Shown: positions 25,830-34,749 of the stretch, piece after piece
Position numbering within the stretch: the first letter of the stretch is position 1
How the letters are laid out: each line of letters begins with the position of its first letter
From: Bacillota bacterium
GTDB lineage: Bacteria; Bacillota; Clostridia; Eubacteriales; Eubacteriaceae
DNA: 42,579 nucleotides
Assembly: GCA_018903255.1 (NCBI GenBank)
Contig: JAHIQT010000072.1
Location: 1-42,579, forward strand
Direction: 5' to 3'
Translations under genes and position numbers: made by a program
Notes under the pieces: generated by a model
Databases searched by the model: none
What the model saw: the letters and a program-made list of their open reading frames with translations, nothing else
Told to the model about the DNA's origin: nothing

Positions 25830-26699
25830 CTAAATAATCGAACGTCGAATCATCGTTCCTACCCCGGCGGCCGTGAATAGCTCTAGCAACATCGAATGCT
25901 GCACCTTGCCATCTAAAATATGCACCGAATTGACCCCCTGGTTCAGGGCATCGACGCTATTTTCAACCTTGGGGATCATCCCTCCTGAGATAATCCCTTC
26001 CTCAATCAGCTTAGGCACATTCTCGGCAAAGAGCCGCCGAATAATCGAATCCGGATTGTCCGGATCCATATAAACCCCATCGGTATCAGTCAGGTAGATC
26101 AGTTTTTCAGCTTTTAAGGCTTTGGCAATGGCATAGGCCACATGGTCGGCATTAATATTGTAGCTCTGACCGGTCTTATCGGTGCCAATCGGGGCAATTA
26201 CCGGCAGGTAATCATCTTTTAAGAGGGTATTCAGGAGCCGATTATCGACATGAATGATGTCCCCCACAAAACCGATGTCCAGATTATTGACAAACTTCTT
26301 TTTAACCTTTATCATCCCGCCGTCTTTGCCGGAAAGACCAACGGCATTCATTTCTCGGTTCTGAAGCAGCTGGACAATTTCCTTATTGATTTTTCCAGAT
26401 AAGACCATCTCGGCAACTTCGACTACCTTTTCGTTGGTAATTCGCAGTCCTTCGACAAACTCGGTGTGGATTTCCAGATCACTTAGCATTCCGGAGATAT
26501 CTTTGCCACCGCCATGCACAATAACTACACGGATGCCGACGAGTCGCATCAGCGAAATATCGTCCATTACCGACTGTTTTCTGGCCTCATCATACATAAA
26601 ACTACCACCATATTTGATGACCATGGTTTTCTTTTTAAACTGTTGGATATAGGGCAAGGCTTCAATTAGAATCTTTGCTTTTTCAATATATTTTTCCAT
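25830..26699 (-). CDS. argB: Acetylglutamate kinase
   Basis: ArgB phosphorylates N-acetylglutamate, the second step of arginine synthesis. The 289-residue amino acid kinase shows TMVIKYGGSFM, VIVHGGGKDISGML (about residue 60), VGLSGKDGGMI and the ATP-side YLTDTDGVY. An N-terminal helix precedes the core (residues 1-25, EKYIEKAKILIEALPYIQQF). In characterised kinases that helix marks arginine-inhibited hexameric enzymes, so feedback inhibition is likely. Only a weak AAAGAG-like ribosome binding site precedes the ATG. Confidence 0.96.
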   Translation of the reverse strand: MEKYIEKAKILIEALPYIQQFKKKTMVIKYGGSFMYDEARKQSVMDDISLMRLVGIRVVIVHGGGKDISGMLSDLEIHTEFVEGLRITNEKVVEVAEMVLSGKINKEIVQLLQNREMNAVGLSGKDGGMIKVKKKFVNNLDIGFVGDIIHVDNRLLNTLLKDDYLPVIAPIGTDKTGQSYNINADHVAYAIAKALKAEKLIYLTDTDGVYMDPDNPDSIIRRLFAENVPKLIEEGIISGGMIPKVENSVDALNQGVNSVHILDGKVQHSMLLELFTAAGVGTMIRRSII

Positions 26700-26729
26700 T
26701 TATTACTCTTTTCTAATTTACTTTTCTTT

Positions 26730-27953
26730 TTAACTTCGGTAGTCACCGTTGATCTTAACATAGTCGTAGGACAGATCACAACCCCAGGCCACTGCTTTTT
26801 CGACGCCATCATTTATTCCAACCGAAATATGAATATCTGTTTCCGATAAGACCTTCTTTGCCTCATCTTCATCAAAGGCAATTGGTGCCCCATCATTTAA
26901 GAGCGTGATCATCCCTGCCTGACTGGAAAATACCAGCGAAACCTTTAAGGGATCAAAGTCAGTCCCCGCGTAACCCAGGGCACAGAGCACCCGACCCCAG
27001 TTGGCATCCTCCCCAAACAAGGCTGTTTTAACCAAACTGGAGGTGATGACTGATTTTGCCAGCTTACGAGCATCATCCTTTGTTTTGGTGCCGCGCACTT
27101 CGACTTCGATAAACTTGGACGCACCTTCACCATCGCGAATGATTTTTTTTGCCAGCGTTTTATGAACATAGATGAAGGCTTCTTTAAAGACCTCATAGTC
27201 TTTACTGTTTTCTTGCAAAGATTGATTGCCAGCCAACCCATTGGCGATCACCGTAACCATATCATTGGTGCTGGTATCGCCATCCACAGAGATCATATTG
27301 TAGGTATCCACCGTGGTTTCTTTTAGTAGTTTATCAAGCAGCGCCGGTTCTATCTTCGCATCAGTCGTCACAAAGGATAGCATCGTGGCCATATTGGGGT
27401 GAATCATCCCCGAGCCCTTGGCCATGCCCCCAATTTTTACTGATTTCCCGGCAATTTCGACTTCCACGGCGATGGTCTTTTGGATCGTATCGGTGGTCAG
27501 AATGGTATTGGCCGCGATATCGCCGTCTTCCTGAGTGTTTCCCAGTTTCGGCGCCAGCACATCAATGCCAGCTAAAATTTTCTCCACCGGTAAGATCACC
27601 CCGATAACACCAGTGGAGGCGATTAGCACATCCTCCGGCTGCAAACCCAAAACGGCTGCTGCCTTAGTGGCCGTGGCGACTACCGCTTCCTCCCCTTTTT
27701 GGCCGGTACAGGCATTGGCGTTGCCACTATTAACCACCACCGCCTGTTTATAGGGGTTGGCGATGACTTTGTTACACCAGAGAATCGGTGCTGCTTTCAC
27801 CACATTGCTTGTGGTCATAATACTTGTTGCTGCTGATACTTCCGAAACAATCATCGCCAGGTCATTTGTTCCGCTCTTTTTGATGCCGCAATTGATCCCG
27901 CCGGCGTTAAAACCTGTCGGTGTTGTTACGCCGCCTGTCTTTATTACTTTCAT
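26730..27953 (-). CDS. argJ: Glutamate N-acetyltransferase / ornithine acetyltransferase
   Basis: ArgJ recycles the acetyl group from N-acetylornithine to glutamate and, if bifunctional, also uses acetyl-CoA, making the pathway cyclic. The precursor (407 residues) self-cleaves at the Ala-Thr bond in KGSGMIHPNMATMLSF near residue 188, with Thr as the nucleophile. Other marks are GFNAGGINCGIKKSGTNDLA, VNSGNANACTG and DGDTSTNDMV. The C-terminal GCDLSYDYVKINGDYRS is typical. No argA or argE lies nearby, which supports the cyclic route. GAGGAG precedes the ATG. Confidence 0.96.
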   Translation of the reverse strand: MKVIKTGGVTTPTGFNAGGINCGIKKSGTNDLAMIVSEVSAATSIMTTSNVVKAAPILWCNKVIANPYKQAVVVNSGNANACTGQKGEEAVVATATKAAAVLGLQPEDVLIASTGVIGVILPVEKILAGIDVLAPKLGNTQEDGDIAANTILTTDTIQKTIAVEVEIAGKSVKIGGMAKGSGMIHPNMATMLSFVTTDAKIEPALLDKLLKETTVDTYNMISVDGDTSTNDMVTVIANGLAGNQSLQENSKDYEVFKEAFIYVHKTLAKKIIRDGEGASKFIEVEVRGTKTKDDARKLAKSVITSSLVKTALFGEDANWGRVLCALGYAGTDFDPLKVSLVFSSQAGMITLLNDGAPIAFDEDEAKKVLSETDIHISVGINDGVEKAVAWGCDLSYDYVKINGDYRS

Positions 27954-28012
27954 GTCTTTACTCCTCGTATTTAACTGGATCTTTTCTGATCCGTCAGGTT
28001 GTCGGTACTAGT

Positions 28013-28037
28013 GCTGTGTTTATCTAAATCACACAGC
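28013..28037 (-). repeat. Intercistronic hairpin between argC and argJ
   Basis: GCTGTGT (28013-28019) and ACACAGC (28031-28037) form a 7-bp stem with an 11-base loop. A second, smaller GGATC/GATCC hairpin stands at 27978-27992. Neither has a T-tail on the coding strand. They may affect mRNA processing within the unit. Confidence 0.45.
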
Positions 28038-28066
28038 TATTTAATAATTATCTGTCACTTGTTTTT

Positions 28067-29107
28067 TTAGATTGGGAAATCGGCAATAAAGTCGATTCCG
28101 GTTTTTTCAGCCAAGCCAAAAGCGATATTCATATTTTGAACGGCCTGACCGGCTGCGCCTTTAATCAGGTTATCGATGGCTCCGACGACAATGACGTGGT
28201 TAGTGCGGGGATCGATGGTCAGCCCGATGTCGCAATAATTGGTACCCTTGACCCAGCGGGTTTCCGGCATCCGGTTTTCTAAAATTCTGACAAAATATTC
28301 ATCTTGATAAAAATCTCTGTAAATCGCTTTTACATCTTCTAAGCTCAGATCGGCAGTTAGCTTGGCATAAGACAGCGTCAAGATTCCCCGGTTCATCGGA
28401 ACCAGATGGGGGGTAAACAAAATATTAAAGTCCTGTCCGTTTAAAAGCCGCAGTTCCTGCTCAATTTCCGGGGTATGTCGATGCGTTCCAATCTTATAAG
28501 CCTTGATGGTTTCATTGCATTCAGAGTACATCAGGTCGGTGATTGTTCCGCGACCGGCTCCAGTTACTCCGGATTTGGCATCAACGATAATAGTGCTGGT
28601 GTCGATGAGATTATTTTTAATCAGCGGTGCCAGACTCAGGATGCTACAGGTTGTATAGCAACCGGGATTCGAAATGAGCTGCGCCTTTTTTATCGCTTGG
28701 CGATGCAATTCGCATAATCCATAAACGGCTTTATCAAGTAATGGCTGGTTAAAATGCTCGGTTTGATACCAGTCTTCATATGTATTAATATCCTTGAGCC
28801 GGAAATCAGCCCCTAGATCAATGACCTTTGTTTTTTCTAGCACCTCCGCCGTGACGGTTTTTGATGCAATCCCATGCGGCAAGGCCAGAAATACGACATC
28901 CGACTTTTCTGCCAGCACCGTGATGTCGGTTGTTTGGCAAACTAGATCGGTTATGCTTTCAAAATTTCCGTAGACATCACTAAATTTCTGTCCCGAAAAG
29001 CTTCTCGTCCCGATTGTCACCACTTCAACTTCCGGATGCCGCATTAAAATTCGGATCAATTCCTGTCCGGCATAACCAGTTCCTCCGATAACAGATGCTT
29101 TAATCAT
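28067..29107 (-). CDS. argC: N-acetyl-gamma-glutamyl-phosphate reductase
   Basis: ArgC reduces N-acetylglutamyl phosphate to the semialdehyde with NADPH. The 346-residue protein starts with the dinucleotide motif ASVIGGTGYAGQELIRIL. The catalytic cysteine is in SNPGCYTTCSILSLAPL (about residue 148), with KSGVTGAGRG and HRHTPEIEQEL following, and FTPHLVPMNRGILTL. It is the first gene of the argCJBD unit. AAGGAAG precedes the ATG by about nine bases. The leader from the predicted promoter is about 240 bases and shows no T-box. Confidence 0.96.
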   Translation of the reverse strand: MIKASVIGGTGYAGQELIRILMRHPEVEVVTIGTRSFSGQKFSDVYGNFESITDLVCQTTDITVLAEKSDVVFLALPHGIASKTVTAEVLEKTKVIDLGADFRLKDINTYEDWYQTEHFNQPLLDKAVYGLCELHRQAIKKAQLISNPGCYTTCSILSLAPLIKNNLIDTSTIIVDAKSGVTGAGRGTITDLMYSECNETIKAYKIGTHRHTPEIEQELRLLNGQDFNILFTPHLVPMNRGILTLSYAKLTADLSLEDVKAIYRDFYQDEYFVRILENRMPETRWVKGTNYCDIGLTIDPRTNHVIVVGAIDNLIKGAAGQAVQNMNIAFGLAEKTGIDFIADFPI

Positions 29108-29345
29108 TTTATTTTTCTTCCTTTCTTATTGCTTATTAAGCATAGTAAGCGTTTAGGCAAACCGAATCATCCAATTCTGTCAATCTAGCCGTTTTAGTCA
29201 ACACGCTATTTATCTATAATCTTAATACTCTATCTTAACTGTTCCTCTTAAAACTTTCACCAACGCTTGTTCTCAAAAGTTTATTTTACCAAAATATATG
29301 AGCTCTGTCTGTTAGTTTGTCAACTTTATTAATTCCTATTTTTGT

Positions 29346-29374
29346 ATTATACTCGACTCATCATGCATAATCAA
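29346..29374 (-). promoter_or_regulatory. Promoter of argCJBD
   Basis: Read leftward, TTGATT (29369-29374) and a perfect TATAAT (29346-29351) are 17 bases apart. The spacer and -35 overlap the first of two ATGCATAAT half-sites. Confidence 0.6.
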
Positions 29375-29398
29375 GCGTTTTTATGCATAATTATTAAT
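29363..29398. promoter_or_regulatory. ARG-box-like pair over the argC promoter
   Basis: ATGCATAAT occurs twice in the same orientation (29363-29371 and 29383-29391), 20 bases apart. The second continues as TGCATAATTATTAAT, close to an ARG box of the TGAATAATTATTCA type. Paired boxes about two helical turns apart are how ArgR/AhrC hexamers bind. The assignment rests on pattern and on the presence of argR in the window. Confidence 0.5.
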
Positions 29399-29424
29399 CA
29401 TTAACAAATATTCTCTTTTTATAC

Positions 29425-29453
29425 TTGCATTTCAAATGAAATGATTGTATAAT
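29425..29453 (+). promoter_or_regulatory. Promoter of argGH
   Basis: TTGCAT (29425-29430) and a perfect TATAAT (29448-29453) are separated by 17 bases. Transcription should begin near 29460, about 50 bases before the argG start. Confidence 0.75.
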
Positions 29454-29459
29454 CATTCA
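29446..29459. promoter_or_regulatory. ARG box over the argG -10 region
   Basis: TGTATAATCATTCA matches the ARG box core TGAATAWWWATTCA at all but two positions. It covers the -10 of the argG promoter, an ideal site for repression by arginine-bound ArgR. Confidence 0.6.
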
Positions 29460-29509
29460 TGTAATTAAGTTGATTATACAAAAGAGATAATTATCAGGAG
29501 GATATAAAA

Positions 29510-30727
29510 TTGAAGAAAAAAGTAATTCTTGCCTATTCCGGTGGATTGGATACCACTACCATTATACCATGGCTTAAAAATACCTACGACTATGAAGTTA
29601 TTGCGGTCTGCGTCGATGTCGGACAGGGCACCGAACTGGATGGCCTGGAGGAACGAGCCCTGGCATCGGGTGCCAGTAAATTATATATCGCAGACGTGAC
29701 CGATGAATTTGTCGAGGACTTTGTCTGGCCGGCACTTAAGGCCGATGCCATTTATGAAAAAAAATATTTATTGGGCACTTCCCTGGCTCGTCCGTTAATT
29801 GCCAAGGTACTGGTCGAATATGCTGAACTTGAAGGCGCCGAAGCGATCTGTCACGGCGCTACTGGTAAGGGTAATGACCAGGTTCGTTTTGAACTCACCA
29901 TTGGTGCTTTAGCGCCGCAGTTAAAAATTATTGCTCCCTGGCGAATTTGGGATATCAAATCCCGCGAAGATGCTATGGACTACTGTGTCATGCATGATAT
30001 TAAGGTACCAATGTCGATCAGCAACAGCTACAGCCGCGATAAAAACATCTTACATATGAGTCATGAAGGTCTGGAACTGGAAGATCCAGCACTGGAACCG
30101 CAATATAAGAAACTGCTGCAAATGACCACTCCACTAGAAGAAGCTCCCGATGAAGCCGAAATTGTCAGTCTGGACTTTGAAGAGGGTGTTCCGGTACGTC
30201 TAAACGGCGTTGCAATGTCTGGCCGTGAACTGCTCGAAAAACTTAACATCATCGGCGGCCGTCACAGTATTGGCGTTGTCGATCTGATTGAAAACCGAGT
30301 CGTTGGGATGAAATCGCGCGGGATCTATGAAACGCCTGGCGGTTCGATTCTCTATAACGCCCATGAGGAACTCGAGCACATGTGTCTGGATCGCCAAACC
30401 TTTGGCTTTAAACAGCAGGCAGCCGTAAAATTTGCCGAATTGGCTTACAACGGCGAATGGTATACCCCCCTTCGCGAAGCCTTAACCGCTTTTGTCGATG
30501 AAACCCAAAAAACGGTTACCGGGAATGTTCGTTTAAAATTATATAAGGGAAATATTATTCTGATTGGGGTGGCCTCACCTTACTCGCTATACAATGCTGA
30601 AATTGCCAGCTTTACCACTGGTGATCTCTATGATCATAAAGATGCGGAAGGCTTTATCCATTTATTTGGCTTGCCGCTTAAGGTTCGTGCTTTGATGCGA
30701 CTCAGTCGCGAAGAAAAAGGTGAATAA
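29510..30727 (+). CDS. argG: Argininosuccinate synthase
   Basis: ArgG joins citrulline and aspartate using ATP. The 405-residue protein has the N-type ATP pyrophosphatase motif [15 protein letters not shown] at the N-terminus. It also has [17 protein letters not shown] (about residue 120), [18 protein letters not shown] and [21 protein letters not shown]. The initiation codon is TTG at 29510, eight bases after CAGGAGG; no ATG fits. One base separates its stop from argH. Confidence 0.96.
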   Translation: MKKKVILAYSGGLDTTTIIPWLKNTYDYEVIAVCVDVGQGTELDGLEERALASGASKLYIADVTDEFVEDFVWPALKADAIYEKKYLLGTSLARPLIAKVLVEYAELEGAEAICHGATGKGNDQVRFELTIGALAPQLKIIAPWRIWDIKSREDAMDYCVMHDIKVPMSISNSYSRDKNILHMSHEGLELEDPALEPQYKKLLQMTTPLEEAPDEAEIVSLDFEEGVPVRLNGVAMSGRELLEKLNIIGGRHSIGVVDLIENRVVGMKSRGIYETPGGSILYNAHEELEHMCLDRQTFGFKQQAAVKFAELAYNGEWYTPLREALTAFVDETQKTVTGNVRLKLYKGNIILIGVASPYSLYNAEIASFTTGDLYDHKDAEGFIHLFGLPLKVRALMRLSREEKGE

Positions 30728-30728
30728 G

Positions 30729-32108
30729 ATGAAAAAAATGTGGGGAGGTCGGTTTTCTAAAAAAACCGACCTTTTAACTGATGATTTTAACTCGTCGATC
30801 TCCTTTGATCAACGCCTGTATAAACAGGACATCACCGGTAGTATCGCCCATGCCCGAATGCTTGGAGAGCAAAATATTATTGATCCCCAAGAATCGGAAC
30901 TGATTATCGAAGCTCTGGAAGCGATTCTTGTTGAGATCGAGACCGGCAAGGTTGAATTTTTGGTGTCGATGGAAGATATTCATATGAATATCGAAGCCAT
31001 CCTGACCGAGCGGATCGGTGATGTCGGCAAAAAACTCCATACCGGTCGCAGCCGTAACGATCAGGTTGCCACCGACATGCGCCTCTATGTTAAAGAGATT
31101 GCCGATGACAGTAAATCACTGATTCGAAATCTGATCCTTACCCTATTGGATCTGGCCGAAGATCATACCGATACAATCATGCCAGGCTATACCCACCTGC
31201 AACGCGCCCAACCAATTACCTTCAGCCATCATCTGATGGCGTATGTCGAAATGTTTAAGCGCGACATGATCCGGATGACCCAGGTCAAAGCGATGGCCGA
31301 CACCCTACCACTGGGTTCTGGTGCTTTGGCTACCACCACCTATCCGCTGGATCGCGAAGCGGTTGCGGCCGAGCTCGACTTTGCTTTTGTTTCACTCAAC
31401 AGTCTGGATGGGGTTTCAGACCGAGATTTCTGTCTTGATTTTCTTGAAGCGGCGGCAGTCTTGATGATGCACCTCAGCCGTTTTTCTGAAGAGATTATCC
31501 TCTGGTGCAGCAGCGAATTTAATTTTATCACCCTGGATGATGCCTTCAGCACTGGCAGCAGCATTATGCCGCAGAAAAAAAATCCCGATATTGCCGAGCT
31601 GGTCCGGGGAAAAACCGGCCGGGTATATGGTAGTCTGATCGGTTTGTTAACCACCATGAAGGGCATCCCCTTAGCCTATAACAAGGATATGCAAGAGGAT
31701 AAGGAACCGGTATTTGATGCCTATGATACCATTAAAATCTGCCTGATTACCTTTGCTAAGATGATCAAAACCCTGACGGTCAACAAAGCTACAATGAAAA
31801 AGGCTGCTGCCGGCGGGTTTTCTAATGCCACCGATGCCGCCGATTGGCTGGTTAAACATGGCGTTGCCTTTCGTGATGCTCACGAAATTATTGGCAAGCT
31901 GGTATTTTTTGCTTTAGAACAGCAAAAAAGTCTGGACGAGCTAACCCTTGAGGAATACCAGAGTGTTTCGCCAGTTTTTGATGAATCCATTTTTTTAGCG
32001 ATCGACTTAAATGTTTGTGTCAACCAACGAAATATTATTGGTGGACCTGCTGAAGAACAGGTTCGAAAAGCCATCGCTTTTAATCATCAATGGCTTGCTC
32101 AAAACTGA
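30729..32108 (+). CDS. argH: Argininosuccinate lyase
   Basis: ArgH cleaves argininosuccinate to arginine and fumarate. The fumarate could be used by the fumarase encoded at 16936-18342. It opens with KMWGGRFSKKTD. The signature loop of the fumarase/aspartase superfamily, GSSIMPQKKNPDIAELVRGK, is near residue 280. HTGRSRNDQVATDMRLY and GYTHLQRAQP are further family marks. From the ATG at 30729 it has 459 residues. A GTG at 30720 lies inside argG, and AAAAAGG favours the ATG. Confidence 0.96.
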   Translation: MKKMWGGRFSKKTDLLTDDFNSSISFDQRLYKQDITGSIAHARMLGEQNIIDPQESELIIEALEAILVEIETGKVEFLVSMEDIHMNIEAILTERIGDVGKKLHTGRSRNDQVATDMRLYVKEIADDSKSLIRNLILTLLDLAEDHTDTIMPGYTHLQRAQPITFSHHLMAYVEMFKRDMIRMTQVKAMADTLPLGSGALATTTYPLDREAVAAELDFAFVSLNSLDGVSDRDFCLDFLEAAAVLMMHLSRFSEEIILWCSSEFNFITLDDAFSTGSSIMPQKKNPDIAELVRGKTGRVYGSLIGLLTTMKGIPLAYNKDMQEDKEPVFDAYDTIKICLITFAKMIKTLTVNKATMKKAAAGGFSNATDAADWLVKHGVAFRDAHEIIGKLVFFALEQQKSLDELTLEEYQSVSPVFDESIFLAIDLNVCVNQRNIIGGPAEEQVRKAIAFNHQWLAQN

Positions 32109-32173
32109 AATTTTAATCAATTTCCCCGACTCTACCAAAGCAAATCAAGAAAGTTTTTTTCACTTCCTTTGTA

Positions 32174-32202
32174 TTGTTTTTCACAAAGAAATATGTTATG
32201 CT
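32174..32202 (+). promoter_or_regulatory. Promoter of the TetR-family gene
   Basis: TTGTTT (32174-32179) and TATGCT (32197-32202) are 17 bases apart, with a TG just before the -10. It lies about 58 bases before the start codon. Confidence 0.6.
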
Positions 32203-32259
32203 TTAGGATATCAAAGATAAATTTAAACATAATTAAAATATAGAAGTAGAGAGTATAAT

Positions 32260-32922
32260 ATGGGAAAATACAAGGTTGGTAAAGAAACTAAGGATAAAAT
32301 TTTTGAGGCTTCCAAGGCTTTGTTTTATGAAAGCGGCTATACCAGCACCACCTGCCTAAAGATTGCCAGAGAATCCGGGGCGAATGTTGGACTGATCAAT
32401 TATTATTACGGCTCAAAAGGTGGCTTGGGCATTGAATTGTATAACGAAATCATGTCCACCATCAAAGCCAAGGTCGCTGAAAATCTAACCAAACTCGGAA
32501 TACAAACTAGCCTGTTACTGCAGACTGCTATCGAGTGGCGGGTACTTAATAATAATATGCGGTTCAATAAAAATTTCAGCCGTTTTTATTATGATTTGCT
32601 GAGCGAAAATGTACTTTACAAAGAGCAGAGTGTCGTCACCGATTTTTATCGCAAACTGACCGAAAGTTGTGGTCTTGATTACAGTGACTTTGAAATAGCC
32701 TTTATCTCCTACTCCAGCGCCGGTGCTACCCAAGGGATTAATCTTGCCTACGATGCCGGGCTTATCGACTGCTCATCCCAAGATTTTATTAACGCCAGCA
32801 TCCGCCTTTTACTAAACACTATGGGGCTTGATGCAAAGCTAAACGAGCAAGTAATTAAAGAATCCTATGCAATCGAAAAAAACTTTACCGTGCGAATCGA
32901 AAAAAACTTTGTCATCATCTAG
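32260..32922 (+). CDS. TetR-family transcriptional regulator
   Basis: A 220-residue protein with an N-terminal TetR helix-turn-helix (TKDKIFEASKALFYESGYTS, then GANVGLINYYYGSKGGLG at about 45-62). The C-terminal ligand and dimer domain has no recognisable specificity. The ribosome binding site is weak (GTAGAGAG). It ends in a strong terminator and is therefore monocistronic. Its target could be the MFS transporter gene downstream, but that is only proximity. Confidence 0.9.
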   Translation: MGKYKVGKETKDKIFEASKALFYESGYTSTTCLKIARESGANVGLINYYYGSKGGLGIELYNEIMSTIKAKVAENLTKLGIQTSLLLQTAIEWRVLNNNMRFNKNFSRFYYDLLSENVLYKEQSVVTDFYRKLTESCGLDYSDFEIAFISYSSAGATQGINLAYDAGLIDCSSQDFINASIRLLLNTMGLDAKLNEQVIKESYAIEKNFTVRIEKNFVII

Positions 32923-32956
32923 ATAATCTGTTTATCTAATCTTGTTCCACTAACTT

Positions 32957-32990
32957 ACAGCGTCATGTTTAACATGACGCTGTTTTTTTC
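32957..32990 (+). terminator. Rho-independent terminator after the TetR-family gene
   Basis: ACAGCGTCATG and CATGACGCTGT form a perfect 11-bp stem around TTTAA, followed by seven T and C. Confidence 0.93.
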
Positions 32991-33233
32991 TATTATACGT
33001 TTTTTTGATCGCAATTAATATTATATCTCGAACTATTGACTTCACTTTGTTCTGCTTCTCAATCCTCACGCACTGTAAATATTGTATTATTTTTGTTTTA
33101 AACGCCTATTCCACAGTATTTTTTGCGCTATTTTTCGTAATATATTATTTTTATATGAATTTATCTGGACAATCCGCAATTTTCATGCTATTATCAAAGC
33201 ATACTTAAACATAACTAATATTATACACAGATA
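32991..33233. other. AT-rich intergenic stretch before the structured leader
   Basis: The stretch contains a TTG-initiated frame of 67 codons (33005-33208) with a hydrophobic translation but no ribosome binding site, which I do not accept as a gene. Several -10-like AT motifs stand near 33217-33226 without a matching -35. The promoter of the MFS gene is probably here. Confidence 0.4.
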
Positions 33234-33560
33234 ACTCAAACTTTGAGTGTGAAAACCATCTTATTCTGACCAGTCCCGGCTCCGCAATTGTAAATAAAGC
33301 GTTTACGGGTGAATTACACACCAGTCTGAAAGGAGGAGAGCTAAAAGGATCAGGCACTAGCTATTGCACACATGCTATTATTCGTTGTTGTTCGGACAAG
33401 ACCGTAAACGTTTAAACCAGTGTCTTTCATTAATTATGATTATCGGGATTGATTTCATTCCTGGTGATGCAGATGTACCTGACACAGCCCGCTTAAAAAC
33501 TTGGGCTGTTCAAAAGCAAAATCTCACCGTTTAAATTTCGGGTGATAACTTAAAGAAGAG
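33234..33560 (+). ncRNA. Long structured leader of the MFS gene, candidate riboswitch
   Basis: About 330 bases precede the start codon and are rich in pairable segments. ACTCAAA-C-TTTGAGT stands at 33234-33248. A long-range helix pairs 33297-33308 with 33402-33413 (12 bp, one G-U; core CGTTTACGG/CCGTAAACG). ACAGCCC/GGGCTGT pairs at 33484-33490 and 33503-33509. TCACC (33524-33528) can pair either with GGTGA at 33541-33545 or with GGTGA of the ribosome binding site (33560-33564), a layout suited to translational control. The segment CAGTCCCGGCTCCGCAATTG then TAA loosely recalls the P5/L5 part of cobalamin riboswitches. The usual downstream B12 box is not clear, so the class is unassigned. Confidence 0.5.
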
Positions 33561-33568
33561 GTGAATCG

Positions 33569-34747
33569 ATGAAAAATAATAATTTCTTAAAAATTGCTGT
33601 TCTATCGGTATTCTTTGTTCAAATGGGTATTGGAACCATTACACCAGCAATCGCCAACATCGCTGCTGCATATCCGGATGTTCCATTTACCACCCTATTA
33701 CTGGTGTCCACATTGGCTGTCCTGACGTCTGTCCCGGCGACACTCATTTCCGGTCGAATTGCCGGAACCGTTGTAAAATACAAAACCTTATTAATAATCG
33801 GTATGCTTCTCTTCATTGGCGGTGGTGTCGCTCCCTATTTCATGGCAACCTCCAGCTTTGCAGCAATCTTAGCCGTTCGTGCCCTCTTTGGTATTGGTCT
33901 TGGAATCGTCACCCCACTTGGAGGAGCTCTAATTATTGCCTTCTTCGATGGTCAGGTTCGTGCCCAAATGATGGGTTTAAGCAATGTTATTGCCAATGTT
34001 GGCGGAATCTTATTTCAATTGCTTGGCGGTATGGCTGCCGGGATTGCCTGGCAATATGCGTTTCTTCCCCATGCGCTCGGAATCATTACCCTGATTCTAA
34101 TTATGTTTTTGCCGGAACCGGCAAAGGCACCTGTTCAAGCAGATGGTGAAGCAAAACCAAAATTACCGGGTTCCGTTTTTGGTTTTGCGCTGGCAATTTT
34201 CTTCATCATGGCTTTAGTCTATCCAATGCTGGTTAATATGTCGACAATTATTGCCGTTAGTGGGATGGGGGGAGCCGCAGACGCAGCTCTAGTTCTAACC
34301 ATGTTCACCGTCGGGGGCATGGCTGGCGGGTTTATTTTCGCTAAAATCTTTGGTATTTTTATGAGAAACACGCTTGCTGTTGGCCTTGCGATGCTGGCCA
34401 TTGCGATGGCTACGATTGGTCTAGGCAATTCGATTGCCTTTATGTATATTGGCACAACCATTGCTGGTGTTGGCTTTAGTTTCATTATGCCAACAATTTT
34501 TATGAATCTGGGCGCAGCGGTTCATCCCAGTCAAATGGCCACTGCTTCGGGAATTGTTATGGCCTGTTTGAACATTGGGGGATTCTGCTCTGCCTACATC
34601 TTTGCCTTTCTTGGTAACATCACGGGTATGACTGAAAACATTAAATTCCCCTTCTATATTTCTATGACTGTATTCGCAGTGGCTGCGATCGCATATCTGC
34701 TGATAAAACCCAAACAGCCGATTGTACCTCAACCCGAATCAAACTAA
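33569..34747 (+). CDS. Major facilitator superfamily transporter
   Basis: The 392-residue protein has about twelve hydrophobic segments, in two halves separated by a charged loop at about residues 185-202 (PEPAKAPVQADGEAKPK). Family marks include the N-half VRALFGIGLGIVTPLGGALI and the loop GRIAGTVVKYKT. Substrate cannot be assigned. AAGAGG lies in a potential sequestering helix six to ten bases before the ATG. Expression is likely controlled by the long structured leader. It ends with a strong terminator and is monocistronic. Confidence 0.9.
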   Translation: MKNNNFLKIAVLSVFFVQMGIGTITPAIANIAAAYPDVPFTTLLLVSTLAVLTSVPATLISGRIAGTVVKYKTLLIIGMLLFIGGGVAPYFMATSSFAAILAVRALFGIGLGIVTPLGGALIIAFFDGQVRAQMMGLSNVIANVGGILFQLLGGMAAGIAWQYAFLPHALGIITLILIMFLPEPAKAPVQADGEAKPKLPGSVFGFALAIFFIMALVYPMLVNMSTIIAVSGMGGAADAALVLTMFTVGGMAGGFIFAKIFGIFMRNTLAVGLAMLAIAMATIGLGNSIAFMYIGTTIAGVGFSFIMPTIFMNLGAAVHPSQMATASGIVMACLNIGGFCSAYIFAFLGNITGMTENIKFPFYISMTVFAVAAIAYLLIKPKQPIVPQPESN

Positions 34748-34749
34748 AA

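Larger units (their letters stand above)
29108..29509. promoter_or_regulatory. Divergent control region of argCJBD and argGH
   Basis: This 402-base region has no credible ORF. It contains one good promoter for each direction and AT-rich ArgR-type sites over both, listed separately. The proximal 240 bases before argC form a plain, mostly unstructured leader with a small GCTTA/TAAGC hairpin near 29130-29145. Confidence 0.7.

Noticed and set aside
29108-29345. Possible T-box or arginine attenuator in the argC leader
   Set aside because: No T-box sequence, no specifier-like stem series and no terminator hairpin are visible; the leader is mostly unstructured.
32109-32220. C-terminal extension frame beyond argH (32011-32220)
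   Set aside because: It overlaps the argH end in another phase and lacks a start signal; the argH C-terminus is complete at 32108.
33005-33208. Hydrophobic 67-codon frame upstream of the MFS leader
   Set aside because: It begins with TTG, has no ribosome binding site and lies in a low-complexity AT-rich stretch directly after a terminator; hydrophobicity follows from the T-rich composition.
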